Shown here piece by piece: positions 53,105-59,997 of a DNA stretch of 64,000 bases (position 1 is the first letter of the stretch; the number at the start of each line of letters is the position of its first letter). Position numbers and translations under genes: made by a program. A model generated the notes under the pieces. That model was not told where the DNA came from and searched no databases. It saw only the letters and a list, made by a program, of their open reading frames with translations. Where the stretch lies: the NCBI RefSeq assembly GCF_002736105.1, contig NZ_CP024123.1:4044001-4108000 (forward strand), in the 5' to 3' direction. This DNA comes from Solibacillus sp. R5-41 (GTDB lineage: Bacteria; Bacillota; Bacilli; Bacillales_A; Planococcaceae).

Positions 53105-53638
53105 TTATTCTGAAAAGGCCTCTGAATACTGAACGATTCCTCTAACACTTTCAAGACATTTTTCAGTTAGTTCAATCGCCATAAATACTTCATCTGGAAC
53201 ATCAAAAGGCGCTTTTATATCCCATAGTTTCGCTTGTTTAAAACCAAATTTCGGATAATATTCGCTATGTCCTAAAACAATTACTGAATGAAAGCCCGCT
53301 TCTTCCGCCTTTTTTAAAACCTCTTTTATTAATTGGCTGCCAATTCCCTTCTTTTGATATTCCGGTAACACGGAAACTGGAGCAAGAGCCAAAGATTCAA
53401 CCGCTTTTTCACCATCAACTATTTTTATTTTTGATAAAAGAATATGCCCTACAATGCTTTCGTTTTGATTTAATGCGACTAATGAAAGCTCAGGAATAAA
53501 TGCTTCAGTCTTCCTAATTCGATGTACAAGTTCATGCTCTTTCTTATCACTATATTCTTCATCTAAAAATGCGCTTTTAACAACTTCTTCGGTTTTGCTA
53601 TAGTCTTCAGGACGCTCTTGTCTAATTGATATTTCCAT
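53105..53638 (-). CDS. GNAT family N-acetyltransferase (YhbS-like)
   Basis: A 177-residue acetyltransferase. IRQERPEDYSKTEEVVKSAF at the N-terminus and LAPVSVLPEYQKKGIGSQLIKEVLKKAEEAGFHSVIVLGHSEYYPKFGFKQA in the core match the YhbS group, which includes putative toxins' partners and amino-acid or tRNA-related acetyltransferases. RBS AGGAGAC. Substrate unknown. Confidence 0.82.
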   Translation of the reverse strand: MEISIRQERPEDYSKTEEVVKSAFLDEEYSDKKEHELVHRIRKTEAFIPELSLVALNQNESIVGHILLSKIKIVDGEKAVESLALAPVSVLPEYQKKGIGSQLIKEVLKKAEEAGFHSVIVLGHSEYYPKFGFKQAKLWDIKAPFDVPDEVFMAIELTEKCLESVRGIVQYSEAFSE

Positions 53639-53683
53639 TTATAGTCTCCTATTCTTTTAGTAAAATTTTATTTCTTCAAGCCA

Positions 53684-53706
53684 TTTCGCCTCGGCATAAT
53701 TGCGTG
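53684..53706. repeat. dispersed intergenic repeat, copy D (fragment)
   Basis: TTCGCCTCGGCATAATTGCGT matches the 5' block of copies A and B (GCCTTGGCATAATTG / GCCTTGGCGTAATTGCGT). The rest of the repeat is missing. Confidence 0.55.
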
Positions 53707-53881
53707 GCCCTCAATAAATATGATCTCAGAAATTAATACTTCTAGTTTTTTTAATGCTCTAATAATTATTTGAGTATCCTACTTTTTAATCTCTTCTCAT
53801 TTTAACACTAATATGGCTTTGTTACGTTCCCGGACATATCCCAAAGATTTCTATAACTAAAAATGAAATTGTAAAGCCCAC

Positions 53882-53946
53882 TTGACATACCGCACAATGT
53901 AAAGTAAGCTTTACTTATCAACAAATGTACAGTTTACTTTACATTG
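53882..53946 (+). promoter_or_regulatory. promoter/operator of the XRE regulator
   Basis: TTGACA at 53882-53887 is a good -35; the -10 is weak. CAATGTAAAGTAA (53895-53907) and TTACTTTACATTG (53934-53946) are perfect 13-base inverted arms 26 bases apart, with a third GCTTTACTTA half-site between them. The second arm ends 14 bases before the regulator ATG. This is the expected binding region for the regulator encoded right after it. Confidence 0.7.
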
Positions 53947-53960
53947 AATAAGGAGGCTTT

Positions 53961-54164
53961 ATGAAAAACAAAATTCGCGAATTAAGGAACTTGAAGAAGA
54001 TTACGCAGGAAGAATTGTCTAAACAAGTTGGCGTTTCAAGGCAATCAATCATCGCAATTGAATCCGGAAAATTCAATCCATCTATAGAGCTTGCATACAA
54101 CATTTCCAAGGTTTTCAACTGCACAATTGAAGAAGTGTTTCTATTCGAAGAGGAGGGAATGTAA
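53961..54164 (+). CDS. XRE-family transcriptional regulator (short)
   Basis: A 67-residue helix-turn-helix protein: MKNKIRELRNLKKITQEELSKQVGVSRQSIIAIESGKFNPSIELA is a complete Xre/Cro-type domain, and the C-terminus is VFNCTIEEVFLFEEEGM, the typical tail of YozG/YvaO-type small regulators. AAGGAGG precedes the ATG. The next gene starts 2 bases later. It probably represses its own promoter through the inverted repeat at 53895-53946. Confidence 0.87.
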   Translation: MKNKIRELRNLKKITQEELSKQVGVSRQSIIAIESGKFNPSIELAYNISKVFNCTIEEVFLFEEEGM

Positions 54165-54166
54165 TT

Positions 54167-54649
54167 ATGGAAATTTCTATCGGAGGTATGATTGGATTAT
54201 ACGGAGGCATGCTTTGTGGGCTTCTTGGATGGTGGTTCGGACGGAAAAAGGCAAGAGAAAACAGAGGTTTAGATGAGTTGTACTACCATATTTGGCAAAG
54301 GGCGAGATCTTATTCATGGTATTTGACACTATGCGCGATTTACGTTTTCTTTTCGCTCATTATGTTTGGAGTTGAATTAAGCACCGCAATGGTTCTAGGT
54401 CTTATTCTTTTAACGCACTTGGGGAGTTGGGCGATAATTGGGATAGTTTTGACAATTAACATGACCGTTTCACCATCTAAACAACTTTCCCGTGCAAAAG
54501 TTGGCTTAATTGTCGTTGCTTGTTCATTTACTTTTTTTACAACCCTCTCTATCGTGACGGGCAACTGGCTGTTTTTATTATGGAGTATTTTGCCTAATGT
54601 AGTTGTACTAACTACCACACTAATACCAGCTCGAAAGAATACCGAATAA
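54167..54649 (+). CDS. four-helix membrane protein partnered with the XRE regulator
   Basis: A 160-residue protein with an N-terminal helix (GGMIGLYGGMLCGLLGWWFG), a basic loop and three more membrane helices up to residue 150. GAGGGAATG lies at the end of the regulator gene, 9 bases before the start. This small-regulator/membrane-protein pairing is widespread in Bacilli (similar to DUF-type proteins next to YozG). Function unknown. Confidence 0.7.
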   Translation: MEISIGGMIGLYGGMLCGLLGWWFGRKKARENRGLDELYYHIWQRARSYSWYLTLCAIYVFFSLIMFGVELSTAMVLGLILLTHLGSWAIIGIVLTINMTVSPSKQLSRAKVGLIVVACSFTFFTTLSIVTGNWLFLLWSILPNVVVLTTTLIPARKNTE

Positions 54650-54683
54650 ACTTGCTGTAGATTTCAAGTAAGGTCGTACCGGT

Positions 54684-54720
54684 TCCCCCTTTGGATCTTA
54701 TTATCTGAAGGGGATTTTTA
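54684..54720 (+). terminator. terminator after the XRE-membrane pair
   Basis: Stem TCCCCCTT / AAGGGGA followed by TTTTTA. Confidence 0.75.
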
Positions 54721-54884
54721 TAGTGAAAAGAATATCTGAATTGAAAGATTGATTACGAACTGTTTAGTGACAATAAAGTTATTCTCCTTGTGTTAAATGG
54801 TTATCCAAAGGCGGAAAGCATCGTATCTTTTTTATAAACATCGTGCCTTTATTTTAGCGGACAATCCTCAATTTCGGCATAAAA
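54721..54884. other. intergenic region
   Basis: About 160 bases with no gene seen. Sequence AT-rich; no operator or repeat recognised. Confidence 0.3.
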
Positions 54885-54931
54885 ATAGACCTCATATTTG
54901 AACAAAGTTTGATCAAAATACGAGGTTTTAC
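54885..54931 (-). terminator. terminator of the kinase-like gene
   Basis: Stem ACCTCGTATTTTGATCAAAC with its mirror GTTCAAATATGAGGT, followed by TATTTTTATG on the minus strand. Confidence 0.7.
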
Positions 54932-54966
54932 CTATTTCACAAATATTTTAATTAGAGTTAGTTCAA

Positions 54967-55641
54967 TTATTTTTTATATAGAAGTTTTAAAATAGTTTTT
55001 GTAAATTCTTCATATGAAGAGGCATTCTTCCCCTGCTGGTTATACCACTTCCGAATCGTTTCTACCAACCAAAATGGAACTGAATTTCCATCTACTAAAT
55101 GATAGTATTGCTCATATCCCTTTTTTAAATGCTCCCATCGAAAATCATTACCTGGAAGTGCATATTCAGAGACATCAATTATTTTCGCTCTGCCATTTTG
55201 TAATAAAATATTTTTCAAATGGATATCACGTGGGTTTAGTCCCTTATCCCGAGCATGTTTCCTTGCTTCCTCCACTTCATTTACAACCGTTTCTGGAATG
55301 TGAATACCTTGTAAAATGCAGTCAAAGAGCGTTTTCCCATCTTCGTAACTTAAAACGAGGAAATCGTCATATGAGGCAAAGCATGTTGGAAAGAAAGGCG
55401 AAACCCCTAGCATTTGATAAACATTTGCTTCAATTTTTACTTTGTTTACTTTGTCCTTGGCATATAATTTAAATGCATAAGCTGGGGTGGAAAGTGACTG
55501 AAAAACAGCCGCATCTGTCCCGACACCTATACACTTCAAATCATCAGGGACACCACTTATAGTTACTGGCGCGTTATTTTTATTTGACAAAACTTTTATT
55601 CTTGAAAGAGAGCCTATCACTTTATCCCAATCATTTTCCAT
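54967..55641 (-). CDS. serine/threonine protein kinase-like protein
   Basis: A 224-residue protein with a reduced kinase fold. A glycine loop GVGTDAAVF (about residue 37), a lysine in AFKLYAK, a catalytic loop GLNPRDIHLKNILL (about 131-144, replacing HRDxKxxN with PRDxHxxN) and a D-x-S metal motif KIIDVSEY. This resembles Bacillus YrzF-type kinases. The altered loops may still work, as seen in lipopolysaccharide-core-type kinases. Monocistronic, target unknown. Confidence 0.75.
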   Translation of the reverse strand: MENDWDKVIGSLSRIKVLSNKNNAPVTISGVPDDLKCIGVGTDAAVFQSLSTPAYAFKLYAKDKVNKVKIEANVYQMLGVSPFFPTCFASYDDFLVLSYEDGKTLFDCILQGIHIPETVVNEVEEARKHARDKGLNPRDIHLKNILLQNGRAKIIDVSEYALPGNDFRWEHLKKGYEQYYHLVDGNSVPFWLVETIRKWYNQQGKNASSYEEFTKTILKLLYKK

Positions 55642-55833
55642 ACAAACTCTCCCTTCATTCGCGTAGAAAAAATTAAGCTACGCAATTACTATAATAGTAA
55701 TTTTATTTTACTCTTGATAAAAATATGATTTCCCTATTGTTTTTTTATTTTATCACCTAATGGCTTGTTCAACTATTTTGCGCCACTAGTTTAAATATAT
55801 TTCTTCACAACTTTGATAATGCTAGCCAATGAA
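55642..55833. other. intergenic region
   Basis: Upstream of the kinase-like gene. AT-rich with no gene; the promoter is not obvious. Confidence 0.3.
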
Positions 55834-55880
55834 AAAATCATCTCTCCACTAAGATTTTTTTAGGGGAAAGATGATTTTAT
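55834..55880 (-). terminator. hairpin after the truncated gene
   Basis: Stem AAAATCATCTCTCC / GGGGAAAGATGATTTT. Lies about 70 bases beyond the stop of the leftward 102-residue ORF. Confidence 0.55.
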
Positions 55881-55945
55881 TAAGATTATCAAAATTTATT
55901 ATCAATTATTGAAAATACAACGCAAAATTCCAGTAGACCTTCCAT

Positions 55946-56254
55946 TTACTTAAATGTAGTTAACTCTTCTGAAATATCATTTAAAAAATCTTTCTCAAAC
56001 CTATATATGTGTTTACCTTCAGTAATACTTAATATTATTACGTCTGATATCATTCCATCACTTAAAGAAACCGATTTTATAGAATTAATTTTTATTTGAT
56101 TCTCTAACAACGAATCAAGCGATACATTGGCTTCTATTTGAGTAAACAGGTCTTTTAATTGTGTTTGTGGAATTTCGTTTTCTGTTTTATTCATAACAGC
56201 ATTTATTAGATTTAATAGGTCTTCTTCATCTAAGATTCCCTCTGTAGCAGCCAA
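55946..56254 (-). pseudogene. 5'-truncated gene of unknown function
   Basis: An ORF of 102 codons with no family I recognise; it reads TEGILDEEDLLNLINAVMNK with a C-terminal helix FLNDISEELTTFK. The TTG at 56254 lacks an RBS, and the frame stays open upstream for about 18 codons (VEKQSLDRPLAATEG) before a stop, with no ATG or RBS. It looks like the 3' part of a longer gene cut off close to the Tn7-like end, presumably by deletion within the older element or its flank. Confidence 0.5.
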
Positions 56255-56312
56255 CGGTCGGTCTAAACTCTGCTTTTCTACGTATGTCTTAAAACGTCTT
56301 CAATTGGAATTA

Positions 56313-56346
56313 AAAAACTCGACCCATGAAAGGATCGAGCTTTTTT
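56313..56346. terminator. terminator beside the older Tn7-like end
   Basis: Stem AAAAACTCGACCC / GGATCGAGCTTTTT (one mismatch) with T-runs on both sides. It is 48 bases inside the left-facing end and separates it from the truncated gene. Confidence 0.8.
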
Positions 56347-56393
56347 AATTTGCTGTAATCAATTTATTTATATGACGCATGTTGTCGAATGTC

Positions 56394-56420
56394 AGTACCC
56401 GACTTTGTTGTCATTCTACA
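56394..56420 (-). mobile_element. end of an older Tn7-like element, facing left
   Basis: On the minus strand from 56420: TGT, six bases, then ACAACAAAGTCGGGTACT. This is the same layout as the right-facing end at 56426 (23 of the first 30 bases agree) and as the ends of Tn7 itself (TGT, six bases, ACAAAATAGTTGGGAACT). Only one TnsB-type site is found on this side, so the element behind it seems mostly deleted. Confidence 0.75.
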
Positions 56421-56425
56421 ATCGT
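56421..56425. other. 5-bp spacer between two Tn7-like ends (ATCGT)
   Basis: Exactly five bases lie between the two facing terminal TGT/ACA ends. Tn7-family insertion duplicates 5 bp of target, so this is the expected target site duplication of the second insertion. The matching copy at the far end is outside the window. Confidence 0.7.
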
Positions 56426-56560
56426 TGTTCAAAGACAAAAAAGTCGGGAACTTAGAAACGCTCAAAACCGCATTCTTACGTTTTGTGAAACACTTCACGA
56501 AAAAGAAAGTCAGGAACTAGGATTTTTTCAACATGACAAAAAAGTCGGGAACTAATGAAT
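56426..56560 (+). mobile_element. left end of the resident Tn7-like transposon
   Basis: Terminal TGTTCAAAGACAAAAAAGTC at 56426. Three TnsB-type sites in the same orientation: 56434-56452 (GACAAAAAAGTCGGGAACT), 56499-56518 (one base longer, AGTCAGGAACT) and 56535-56553 (identical to the first). Three separated sites is the Tn7 left-end arrangement. The element extends to the right past the window end and includes the nuclease gene, two TniQ genes, tnsC and tnsB. Confidence 0.85.
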
Positions 56561-56661
56561 CATATGCCCCTGAAAAATCATGGTATGGAATCCTAGCGAA
56601 TTTAAAAAAATTAAATGGTGAAAATAAAATTCATTTGCTCACTTTATAAAAAAGTGAAAGA

Positions 56662-56683
56662 CGTGGAGTAACCACGTCTTCTA
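56662..56683. terminator. hairpin inside the transposon left end
   Basis: Perfect stem AAGACGTGG / CCACGTCTT with a five-base loop; T-rich only on the minus strand. It may keep leftward transcripts from running out of the element. Confidence 0.5.
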
Positions 56684-56899
56684 ATGCTATGTGCTTTTAC
56701 CAGCTAGCTAAAAATAAACTCTCACTGTTACAGAACTATGCGGATACTTAAATAATTATTTCCATTAGTTTAATAATTTTAATAATTAGTATATAATTAA
56801 ATTTATATAGGTTATTTTTACTATAAAGAGTAATTTCATACATATGAAAGTGGAGTATCTACTTTTGTTAATAAATTTAAATTAAAAGGAGAGATAATT

Positions 56900-57766
56900 A
56901 TGGGTAGTTTAACCGAAGATGAAGTAATAGTATATTCACCTGTTCAACCAGAGGGAAATTCAAGAGAGGAAAATGTTGGTATCTTCATCGATTATGACAA
57001 TGTGTATTGGACTTTAATGAACAATCATAAACATAATCCTAATTCTAATGAATCAGAAAAAAATATTTTTGAAAAACTATGGAATACATACGGAAGAGAA
57101 AATGTTAGAACATTTAAAGCATATGCTGATTTCGATAAGGTCGATACTAATTTAACAAGCCTCCAAAAGAAACGAGTTCAAATACGTCATGTTTATTCCA
57201 ACGGAAAAGATGAAGACAAACGAAAAAATTCGTCAGATATAGAACTTAGCATTGATGTAATTGAAAGTACATATCGTGAATTAAATATCAATCGCTATGT
57301 TATTGTTACGGCTGACAGTGACATGATTCCATTAGTAAGTCGTCTTATGTATAAGGGTAAAATCGTTGATCTTTATTACTTAGAAGACGCAGTTTCCGAT
57401 GGAAAAAATAACATAACAACTTATGCAAATAATTTTTATAACTTATATGATTTTTTAGGATTAAGTATCATAGAATATAAAGCAGAGGAATATGTAGATG
57501 CTGCAATTGGCATTATCTACAACTGGAGTTTAGAAACAAGAAATCAGGATTTTGCGTTAGGCTATAAAATTTTGATTAATACGTTAGAAAAGAATTTAAA
57601 TGTTCCTACCAATACCACAAAAGAAATTATTTCTATTTTGGAAAAAAATAACCACATTTTAGACGAGGATAAAAAAACTTCTAAAGGAACATACAAAGGA
57701 AAGATTTTAAATCTTGAATCAGAAAAAGTTAAAGAAGTAATTTCGGAAGAACTTTCCGTCAAATAA
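56900..57766 (+). CDS. NYN domain-containing nuclease (cargo gene)
   Basis: A 288-residue protein with an N-terminal NYN/PIN-like domain (about residues 25-185). The conserved acidic residues are in VGIFIDYDNVYWT, KNSSDIELSIDVIEST and VIVTADSDMIPLVSRLMYKGK. The C-terminal 90 residues form a winged-helix/LOTUS-like region (EIISILEKNNHILDEDKKTS). NYN proteins cut RNA, and in mobile elements they often serve defence or addiction roles. It is the only gene between the left end and the tniQ genes, read toward them. RBS AAAGGAGAG. Confidence 0.8.
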   Translation: MGSLTEDEVIVYSPVQPEGNSREENVGIFIDYDNVYWTLMNNHKHNPNSNESEKNIFEKLWNTYGRENVRTFKAYADFDKVDTNLTSLQKKRVQIRHVYSNGKDEDKRKNSSDIELSIDVIESTYRELNINRYVIVTADSDMIPLVSRLMYKGKIVDLYYLEDAVSDGKNNITTYANNFYNLYDFLGLSIIEYKAEEYVDAAIGIIYNWSLETRNQDFALGYKILINTLEKNLNVPTNTTKEIISILEKNNHILDEDKKTSKGTYKGKILNLESEKVKEVISEELSVK

Positions 57767-57782
57767 ATTTTCAGGAAATTGC

Positions 57783-57811
57783 TTGACTTTGAATTTAATA
57801 CCCTGTATATT
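57783..57811 (+). promoter_or_regulatory. strong promoter-like sequence inside the nuclease 3' flank
   Basis: TTGACT (57783-57788), 17-base spacer, TATATT (57806-57811). No ORF with an RBS follows before the terminator at 57891. Confidence 0.5.
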
Positions 57812-57817
57812 TATGGT

Positions 57818-57930
57818 AATATTAGTTGTTGGTAAAGTTGATGGGTAATAAAGTTGATTTGGTTTAGTTTGATTGGTGAAAAATTGATGGAAGAAAGAGA
57901 GGTATTTGGACCTCTCTTTCTTATTTTTTT
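57818..57930 (+). ncRNA. candidate short non-coding transcript
   Basis: Between the promoter-like sequence and a strong terminator are about 110 bases, purine/T-rich with three AAAGTTGAT-like repeats and no start codon preceded by an RBS. It may be a small RNA or a nested 3' transcript of the nuclease gene. Prediction only. Confidence 0.3.
57891..57930 (+). terminator. terminator after the nuclease gene
   Basis: Perfect 12-base stem AAGAAAGAGAGG / CCTCTCTTTCTT with an 8-base loop and TATTTTTTT. Confidence 0.88.
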
Positions 57931-58038
57931 GACCTTTTTTAAATGACATTTTAATGTTAAATTTCGTTTTTGGTTACCATAAGTGAAATATGACTTTTCA
58001 CTTCACTCGAAACCCTGCTTTTTTGTCCATTTCCTAAT

Positions 58039-58063
58039 GTTCCATGAAAAAAGTCGGTAACTA
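58039..58063 (+). other. degenerate TnsB-like site beside the tniQ stop
   Basis: TGTTCCATGAAAAAAGTCGG continuing TAACT resembles the terminal 27 bases at 56426 but is two bases shorter. It lies 63 bases outside the tniQ stop codon. It could be an older or internal end, with the nuclease gene added between it and the present end. Confidence 0.4.
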
Positions 58064-58125
58064 AAATTCGTAAAATAATGGAAATATGGCAATAACGTAA
58101 AAAGAAAACGGTTTAATCATAAATG

Positions 58126-59997
58126 TTAATATTTTATAGTGAATATATCCCTTAACTTTTCTTCAATTCTTGGTGTGATATTTGAAATGCAAATTTTCTC
58201 CAAGATTTTCGTTTTCGAAATGCCTTCTCCTTTGTCTAAACTATCTTTTACAAACCAATCAATTCGGCGAAGGTTGAAGTTTTCGTAATCTTCTAATCGA
58301 CTATTTATTAATTGATTTGATAAAGGTAATTTACTTGTATATCTTTGAAAAAAGCCAATATAATTAATTTCCTTTTCGATTGCACGTTTAGTAATGCGGA
58401 TGGGAGGGGAAATTGCGTATAATTTTTTAATAGTTTCGTTAATTTTTTTTACAAACTCCAGGTCAAGTTTACTCCAATCTTTCTTATCGTAAGTAGTTCG
58501 ATCTCTTTTTTTCCTTGATTTAAAAGTGACTTCCACTGGTTCAGGAAAATGATTTTCGAGCCATTCTCGATCATTGTAAGATATCCATTGGTACTCTTTG
58601 GGATGTTTACCTTGAAAGAAAGAACGAGTTTGTTGCGGGTTTTCTTTAATTTTTCCCTCCCAAAATTTCCGCATTTCGTTTCGTTTCTTTTTAAAATCAA
58701 TTTCATCTTCTAAATCATTTTGCCAACGCTCGTACCACGCTTTTAAGGTTTTAGAATCCACATTGAATACTCTGGAAATTGCTGAAAAATTAAAATCATA
58801 CTTTGGAACAAGAAAGAGAAGTTCCTTTTTAAAAAGGCTTCCGTAATTCAAGACTCTAGAGCGATTAAATTTTTCTTCATTACTTTTTTCGGGTCCTTTT
58901 CGCATATAGGTGAATTCGCAATAAGGGCATTCAAAAATGCCTAATGGAAGCCCGTCTTTTTTATTTGTTTTAATTTCAATATCCTTTATATAAGGCTGAT
59001 TATAAAAAAGACACACAGAACTTTGACAAATCCAAGGACCACACCCAAATGGTGTAAATTTTTTAATATCATCATAAAAAGCCTCTTTTAAAGAAGCACC
59101 CAACGTATAATTTAATGCCAAAATACGAATAGGATGCACAAATACCCTATAATTTTTTGATAGCAGATTAGCAATCCAATCAACTTCATTAGGATCTAAT
59201 TTATTCTGTTCGATAAAGGTTTTAGGTAAAGTAGTATAGAGCTCTTTAACAAATTTTTGTCGATTGAATATAGAATTTAAATTCATCCACGATCTTTCCA
59301 TAAATTTTTGCACATACCAATCGTGTACTTTTTTATGCGAGATTGCCTGAAAAGGTTGATTAAATAGGTAACATGTTTCGTTCGCTAAATAAATATAGAA
59401 ATCTTTTTCATCATCAGGAATCCACTCATTTGCTATAACCTTCATGTTTTCTGTTAATGGAATAAAAATTTGCTTTCGGATTTTTGTATTTACAGGAACA
59501 TCAGAAATGGAAAGATAGTTGTAATGAATATGACACATACGAACGCTAGGGAGTTGGTGCATTATATTCCAGTACCCTTCTCCATGTTTTTCTATTGATT
59601 CTTTCAAACATCTATCACAAAAACGTAGATACTTTAAATTTTCAATTGAACTTGAGGCTAAACCAATATAGTGAGATAATTTCCCCGTGATCAAAGTTTC
59701 GTTTTCAATGGATTTTGATATCTCATCAAACTTTTTGGTGGTTAAGAATGGAGTGTAGTAAAGAATACTTGAATGATTGAACAACCAATCTTTGAATGTA
59801 TAAGGATGTTCGAATCGTAAGTTCCTTTGAATTTGTTGCAATTGGACTGGAAACTCTACGTTTCCAGGGTTAACCCTTTTTTCATAAAGAAAATCAATGG
59901 TGGTAGAATCTTTTAACGAACCAATACGAACATGAAATCTAGAAAGTAAACTATGAAAAGTTTCATTCTTATAAGGTGTGGGGAAAAAACTGATCAT
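58126..59997 (-). CDS. TniQ/TnsD-family target-selection protein (second copy)
   Basis: A 623-residue Tn7-type target selector. The TniQ domain starts FFPTPYKNETFHSLLSRFHVR. Zinc ligands are in LRFCDRCLKES followed by VRMCHIHYNYL, and a second cluster is in CGPWICQSSVC and FECPYCEFTYMRKGP. Its ATG overlaps the stop of the first selector by four bases. Such proteins bind an attachment site and recruit TnsC. Two different selectors in one element suggest two target pathways. Confidence 0.85.
   Translation of the reverse strand: MISFFPTPYKNETFHSLLSRFHVRIGSLKDSTTIDFLYEKRVNPGNVEFPVQLQQIQRNLRFEHPYTFKDWLFNHSSILYYTPFLTTKKFDEISKSIENETLITGKLSHYIGLASSSIENLKYLRFCDRCLKESIEKHGEGYWNIMHQLPSVRMCHIHYNYLSISDVPVNTKIRKQIFIPLTENMKVIANEWIPDDEKDFYIYLANETCYLFNQPFQAISHKKVHDWYVQKFMERSWMNLNSIFNRQKFVKELYTTLPKTFIEQNKLDPNEVDWIANLLSKNYRVFVHPIRILALNYTLGASLKEAFYDDIKKFTPFGCGPWICQSSVCLFYNQPYIKDIEIKTNKKDGLPLGIFECPYCEFTYMRKGPEKSNEEKFNRSRVLNYGSLFKKELLFLVPKYDFNFSAISRVFNVDSKTLKAWYERWQNDLEDEIDFKKKRNEMRKFWEGKIKENPQQTRSFFQGKHPKEYQWISYNDREWLENHFPEPVEVTFKSRKKRDRTTYDKKDWSKLDLEFVKKINETIKKLYAISPPIRITKRAIEKEINYIGFFQRYTSKLPLSNQLINSRLEDYENFNLRRIDWFVKDSLDKGEGISKTKILEKICISNITPRIEEKLRDIFTIKY

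Noticed and set aside
53961-54649. Toxin-antitoxin pair
   Set aside because: The regulator is an antitoxin-like XRE protein, but the partner is a 160-residue four-helix membrane protein, larger than and unlike known small membrane toxins. The pair fits the common regulator/membrane-protein modules of Bacilli.
56345-56411. Minus-strand frame reading VLTFDNMRHINKLITAN before a stop and terminator, resembling the end of an attachment-site gene
   Set aside because: It passes through the TnsB-like site and transposon end, and there is no coding sequence upstream of it on that strand, since the resident transposon lies there. It is probably chance.
56426-58063. Repeated GTCGGGAACT motifs as a CRISPR array
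   Set aside because: Spacing is irregular, the repeats are short and they fit transposase sites at a transposon end. No cas genes are present.
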